DNA of 64,000 nt from Chania multitudinisentens RB-25. GTDB lineage: Bacteria; Pseudomonadota; Gammaproteobacteria; Enterobacterales; Enterobacteriaceae. The stretch spans positions 5,270,001-5,334,000 of the forward strand of contig NZ_CP007044.2 in the NCBI RefSeq assembly GCF_000520015.2, read 5' to 3'. Position 1 is the stretch's first letter. Each line of letters begins with the position of its first letter. The notes beneath the pieces are model-generated. The model did no database searches and was not told where the DNA came from. It saw only the letters and a program-made list of their open reading frames with translations. The position numbers and the translations under genes are program-made. Shown here in pieces: positions 60,865 through 64,000 of this stretch.

Positions 60865-62007
60865 TTGAAGACCTCATTCTCCGCTGTATTACTGGCATTG
60901 GGCCTGTGTGCCACACCGCTGTTCGGCCAAGCCGCAGCCCCTCAATTGACCTCACAGATTGTCGATCAATACGCCGAACATATTTTTTTCAATAGCGGCG
61001 CAACCGGTATGGCGCTGGTGGTGATCGATAATAATCAGGTGGTCAACCGCAGTTTTGGCGATACCAAACCGGGCAACAATCTGCGTCCACGCCCAGACTC
61101 GCTGATCCGTATTGCTTCCATCACCAAGCTGATGACCAGCGAAGTGATGGTCAAAATGGCGGCGGAAGGCAAAATAAAGCTTACCGATCCGCTGCGGAAA
61201 TATGCCCCCAAAGGCGCTTATGTTCCCTCTTATAATGCACGCCAACCTATTACCCTGCTGAATCTGGCTACCCATACCAGTTCCCTGCCTCGTGAACACC
61301 CCGGTAAGAAACCGCCCAAAACGCCGGTGTTTACCTGGCCAACCAAGGCTCAGCGCTGGCAGTGGCTGGCACACGCCACTATCACCGTGCCACCGGGCGT
61401 GCGGGCCGCCTACTCCAATCTGGCCTACGATCTGCTGGCCGATGCGTTATCACGCGCCGCAGGCAAACCCTACAACGCCTTGCTGCGGGAGAAAATTACC
61501 GCTCCGTTAGGCATGGTGGACACTACGCTGACGCCCAGCCTCGAACAGTGCTCACGGTTGATGGTGGCAGCCACTGGGCCAAGCTCCTGCCGTGATACTA
61601 CGGCGGCCGCAGGCAGCGGCGGTGTTTATTCAACCCCACGTGATATGCAGCGTTGGATGCAGCAGTTCCTTTCTTCCAACGCCAGCGGTGCGCGCAAACC
61701 CACAGCGATGAGTGAGCAAACCATGTATTTTCAGCGTAAGGATCTGGTTTCGCTGAAAGGGATGGATGTTCCCGGCGAAGCCGCTGCTTTGGGGCTGGGT
61801 TGGGTGTATATGGCACCGAAAGATGGCCTGCCGGGTATCATTCAGAAAACCGGCGGCGGCGGTGGTTTTATTACCTATATGGCGATGGTGCCGCAGAAAA
61901 ATATCGGCGTATTCGTGGTAGTGACCCGCTCAGAGCTGACCAAGTTCGTCAATATGAGCGATCCGGTTAACCGGCTGGTCGGCGATCTGGTGGCCAATAA
62001 AGGCTGA
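60865..62007 (+). CDS. ampH: Penicillin-binding protein / class C beta-lactamase-like AmpH, TTG start
   Basis: DD-carboxypeptidase/endopeptidase of the AmpC fold, exported (MKTSFSAVLLALGLCATPLFGQAAA signal). 380 residues. Catalytic SxxK is Ser85-Ile-Thr-Lys88; the YxN motif is in AAYSNLAYD; KTG is in IIQKTGGGGGFITYM. The phrases GLGWVYMAPKDG and MVPQKNIGVFVVVTRS match E. coli AmpH closely. Start is TTG at 60865-60867; no in-frame ATG exists near it. A five-codon ATG frame (60851-60868) overlaps this start. In E. coli ampH is elsewhere. Confidence 0.93.
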   Translation: MKTSFSAVLLALGLCATPLFGQAAAPQLTSQIVDQYAEHIFFNSGATGMALVVIDNNQVVNRSFGDTKPGNNLRPRPDSLIRIASITKLMTSEVMVKMAAEGKIKLTDPLRKYAPKGAYVPSYNARQPITLLNLATHTSSLPREHPGKKPPKTPVFTWPTKAQRWQWLAHATITVPPGVRAAYSNLAYDLLADALSRAAGKPYNALLREKITAPLGMVDTTLTPSLEQCSRLMVAATGPSSCRDTTAAAGSGGVYSTPRDMQRWMQQFLSSNASGARKPTAMSEQTMYFQRKDLVSLKGMDVPGEAAALGLGWVYMAPKDGLPGIIQKTGGGGGFITYMAMVPQKNIGVFVVVTRSELTKFVNMSDPVNRLVGDLVANKG

Positions 62008-62084
62008 TTTATGCTGCCAGCACGGGCAGCATAAACGGTGCCTGGCCGAATCAATATCGGGGCGAACAAATTCGCCCCGGCGAT

Positions 62085-62597
62085 TTACACCGCTGCTATC
62101 TCCTGCATCAGCGAATGAAAATTGCGTTTAAAGTAGATCAGGCCATTGTCTGCCTCGCTAAGCGCAATCTGTTTGATCTGCACCAGATACACCTGATGAG
62201 TGCCGATACTCTGGATCTGTTCGATCTCCCCGGCCAGGCTGGTTAGCGTATGGCGCAGCACCGGCAGGCCAAGCATACCGCAGTACCACTCCTCCACCCG
62301 AAAACGATCTTCCATACAGATATCGGTCATGCCAGCAAAATGGCGTGCCATCTGCTCTTGTTTATGATTCAGCACATTGATACACAGCCGGCCATTCTGC
62401 TGAAAGACCGGGTTCATGGCACTGTTACGATTGATGCATACCAGCAGCGTTGGCGGGGTATCCGTTACCGAACAGACCGCCGTGGCGGTGATACCGCAGC
62501 GCCCTGCCGGGCCGTCGGTGGTGATGATATTCACCGCGGCGGGCAGACTGGCCATTGCGTCACGAAAACGCAGGCGATGTTCATTTTCCTGAGACAT
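62085..62597 (-). CDS. hpaC: 4-hydroxyphenylacetate 3-monooxygenase reductase (flavin reductase)
   Basis: NADH:FAD oxidoreductase that supplies FADH2 to HpaB. 170 residues from the ATG at 62595-62597 (MSQENEHRLRFRDAMASLPAAVNIITTDG), GAGGAG upstream; an upstream GTG is too close to the SD. Flavin-reductase motifs CGITATAVCSVTDTPPTLLVCINRNSAMNPVF and the C-terminal GTHQVYLVQIK...GLIYFKRNFH are present. 17 bases after hpaB. Confidence 0.96.
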   Translation of the reverse strand: MSQENEHRLRFRDAMASLPAAVNIITTDGPAGRCGITATAVCSVTDTPPTLLVCINRNSAMNPVFQQNGRLCINVLNHKQEQMARHFAGMTDICMEDRFRVEEWYCGMLGLPVLRHTLTSLAGEIEQIQSIGTHQVYLVQIKQIALSEADNGLIYFKRNFHSLMQEIAAV

Positions 62598-62614
62598 AGT
62601 GACCACTCCTCAGA

Positions 62615-64000
62615 TTACTTCAGCAATGTATCTAACCGATCGATATCGGTGTTGTTGTGCAGGTGCGGTACTTTCCAGCCATGCTGGTCGTAGTCGGACA
62701 AGCATTTGTCAACCATCTGCATCATCTGCCCCATCGCCCCGGAATTTTGCGCATGGCGCAGGCATTGCAGGCGGATTTCATCCTGGCTCCCGGCATAGTT
62801 GATTTCATACAGCTCATGGCGGCCCCCAAATTCACTGCCGATGGCGTCCCACATCAGCTTGAGGATCTTGATGCGTTCCACATGATCCATACCGTTGGAG
62901 CCGCGTACATACTGTGCCAGATACTTATTGATTTCCGGGTTGTGCATATCACGCACGCTGGAAGGCAGGTAAATCAGCCCGCTGGTCACATTGCTTTCGA
63001 TGATATTTTTCACCTTCGCATAGGCCATTGGCGCCATCACACGATAGGTTTGCAGCGCAGCGGTGTCCGGCAGATAAGCCCCGTTTTCCCACGGGGTTGC
63101 TTCGGCACACATGGCATCACTCAGCGACCAGAACAGGTTGCGCCAAGCCACCACCTCGCCGAGATCGGCCTGCACCCCACGGAACTCCAGCACGCCGGTA
63201 CATTCCAGGCTCTTTTGCAATAACGCGGTGATAAAGTCCATTTTCACTGCCAGGCGTACACAGGCTTGCAGCGGGAACAGCCGGGCAAAGCCTCCTTGGG
63301 TGCTCCAGCGGCGGCAGCGGTCAAAATCGCGGTAGATCAGCACGTTCTCCCACGGGATCAGCACATGATCCATCACCAGGATCGCATCGTTCTCGTCAAA
63401 ACGGCTGGAAAGCGGATAATCAAACGGCGAGCCGGTGAGGCCAGCCACCAATTCGTAAGAAGCACGGGAAATCAGTTTCACGCCTGCGGCATCCATCGGT
63501 GCCACAAACATCAGCGCAAAATCCGGGTTATCCCCCATCACCTGCGCCGAGCCAAAACCGATAAAATTGTAGTGGGTCAGCGCCGAGTTGGTCGCCACCA
63601 CCTTCGCACCGCTGACAATAATCCCGGCATCGGTTTCTTTCTCAACCTGGATATAGACATCTTTTACCTCGTCAGCCGGTTTATGGCGATCGATCGGCGG
63701 GTTGACGATGGCATGATTAAAGTACAGGCCGGTTTCCTGAATACGCTGATACCAATGGCGCGCATTGTCAGCAAACTGACCATAAAACTCAGGATAGGCT
63801 CCCAACGCGCAGCCAAAGGCCGCTTTGTAGTCCGGCGTGCGCCCCATCCAGCCATAGCTCTGGCGCGACCAGTCGGCGATGGCATCACGCTGCTGGCGCA
63901 TTTCTTCTGGGCCACGGGCATAGCGGAAGAATTTATGGGTATAGCCACCGTTACCAGTGTCGGTATTCCAGCACAGGCGATCGTGGCTGGCAGGAGCGTG
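62615..64000 (-). CDS. hpaB: 4-hydroxyphenylacetate 3-monooxygenase oxygenase, N-terminus cut by window edge
   Basis: FADH2-dependent hydroxylase that makes 3,4-dihydroxyphenylacetate, first step of the hpa pathway. The frame is open to base 64000, giving 461 codons of about 520. The visible part begins HAPASHDRLCWNTDTGNGGYTHKFFRYA and contains QSYGWMGRTPDYKAAFGCALGAYPEFYGQF, GAKVVATNSALTHYNFIGFG and HELYEINYAGSQDEIRLQCL. Paired with hpaC; the rest of the hpa genes lie outside the window. Confidence 0.96.
   Translation of the reverse strand, partial: HAPASHDRLCWNTDTGNGGYTHKFFRYARGPEEMRQQRDAIADWSRQSYGWMGRTPDYKAAFGCALGAYPEFYGQFADNARHWYQRIQETGLYFNHAIVNPPIDRHKPADEVKDVYIQVEKETDAGIIVSGAKVVATNSALTHYNFIGFGSAQVMGDNPDFALMFVAPMDAAGVKLISRASYELVAGLTGSPFDYPLSSRFDENDAILVMDHVLIPWENVLIYRDFDRCRRWSTQGGFARLFPLQACVRLAVKMDFITALLQKSLECTGVLEFRGVQADLGEVVAWRNLFWSLSDAMCAEATPWENGAYLPDTAALQTYRVMAPMAYAKVKNIIESNVTSGLIYLPSSVRDMHNPEINKYLAQYVRGSNGMDHVERIKILKLMWDAIGSEFGGRHELYEINYAGSQDEIRLQCLRHAQNSGAMGQMMQMVDKCLSDYDQHGWKVPHLHNNTDIDRLDTLLK

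Overview
The window is a chromosome segment of a gammaproteobacterium of the order Enterobacterales, most likely Serratia or a close Yersiniaceae relative. The gene order follows the region around the E. coli origin of map numbering (dapB-ispH-fkpB-lspA-ileS-ribF-rpsT-nhaR-nhaA-dnaJ-dnaK-satP-mog-talB-yaaA-thrCBA, then yjtD-arcA-creA-rob-gpmB-yjjX-trpR-slt-ettA-nadR-radA-serB-ytjB-deoDBAC-yjjV-osmY-prfC-rimI-holD-rsmC-leu tRNAs-yjjZ), with proteins that match the remembered E. coli ones over their full length. The genus is an inference from protein divergence, the deo/nupC arrangement and a dispersed palindromic repeat of a kind I remember from Serratia; nothing in the window proves it.

Layout. 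1-7.6 kb: cell envelope, isoprenoid and translation genes (dapB, ispH, fkpB, lspA, ileS, ribF, rpsT). 7.6-18.5 kb: sodium/proton homeostasis (nhaAR), the DnaK/DnaJ chaperones under a heat-shock promoter, an acetate/succinate transporter, an MFS carrier, mog, talB and yaaA. 18.5-23.4 kb: the threonine operon with its leader peptide and attenuator. 23.6-31.3 kb: rRNA/tRNA methyltransferase YjtD, ArcA with a long leader, CreA, Rob, GpmB, YjjX, TrpR and Slt. 31.8-40.2 kb: the main non-syntenic stretch, with a P-type ATPase, a DKNYY-like secreted protein and a LysR/MDR-oxidoreductase pair placed around the conserved ettA gene. 40.2-44.8 kb: serB-radA-nadR and ytjB. 44.9-52.1 kb: the deoxynucleoside salvage system (deoCABD plus a CNT nucleoside transporter), with cAMP-CRP/CytR-type control regions. 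52.2-57.7 kb: stress proteins (CsbD-like, YtjA, OsmY), prfC, and the holD-rimI and rsmC genes. 57.7-64 kb: an aldo/keto reductase with its LysR partner, three tandem tRNA-Leu(CAG) genes, Fur-box-controlled yjjZ, ampH, and the start of a 4-hydroxyphenylacetate pathway (hpaC, hpaB).

How the parts work together: threonine, tryptophan and serine control or synthesis, NAD control (NadR) and nucleoside salvage sit among core translation and folding genes. Both ends cut genes: dapB loses its C-terminus and hpaB its N-terminus. I see no insertion sequence, prophage, CRISPR array or defence island. The points most worth a second look are a perfect 20-bp inverted repeat inside the heat-shock leader of dnaK, five copies of a palindromic intergenic repeat (one placed in the arcA leader beside a yjjY frame that has lost its ATG), a NadR-type operator in front of nadR itself, the P-type ATPase with neutral residues at two cation-site positions, and the unidentified DKNYY-like protein.
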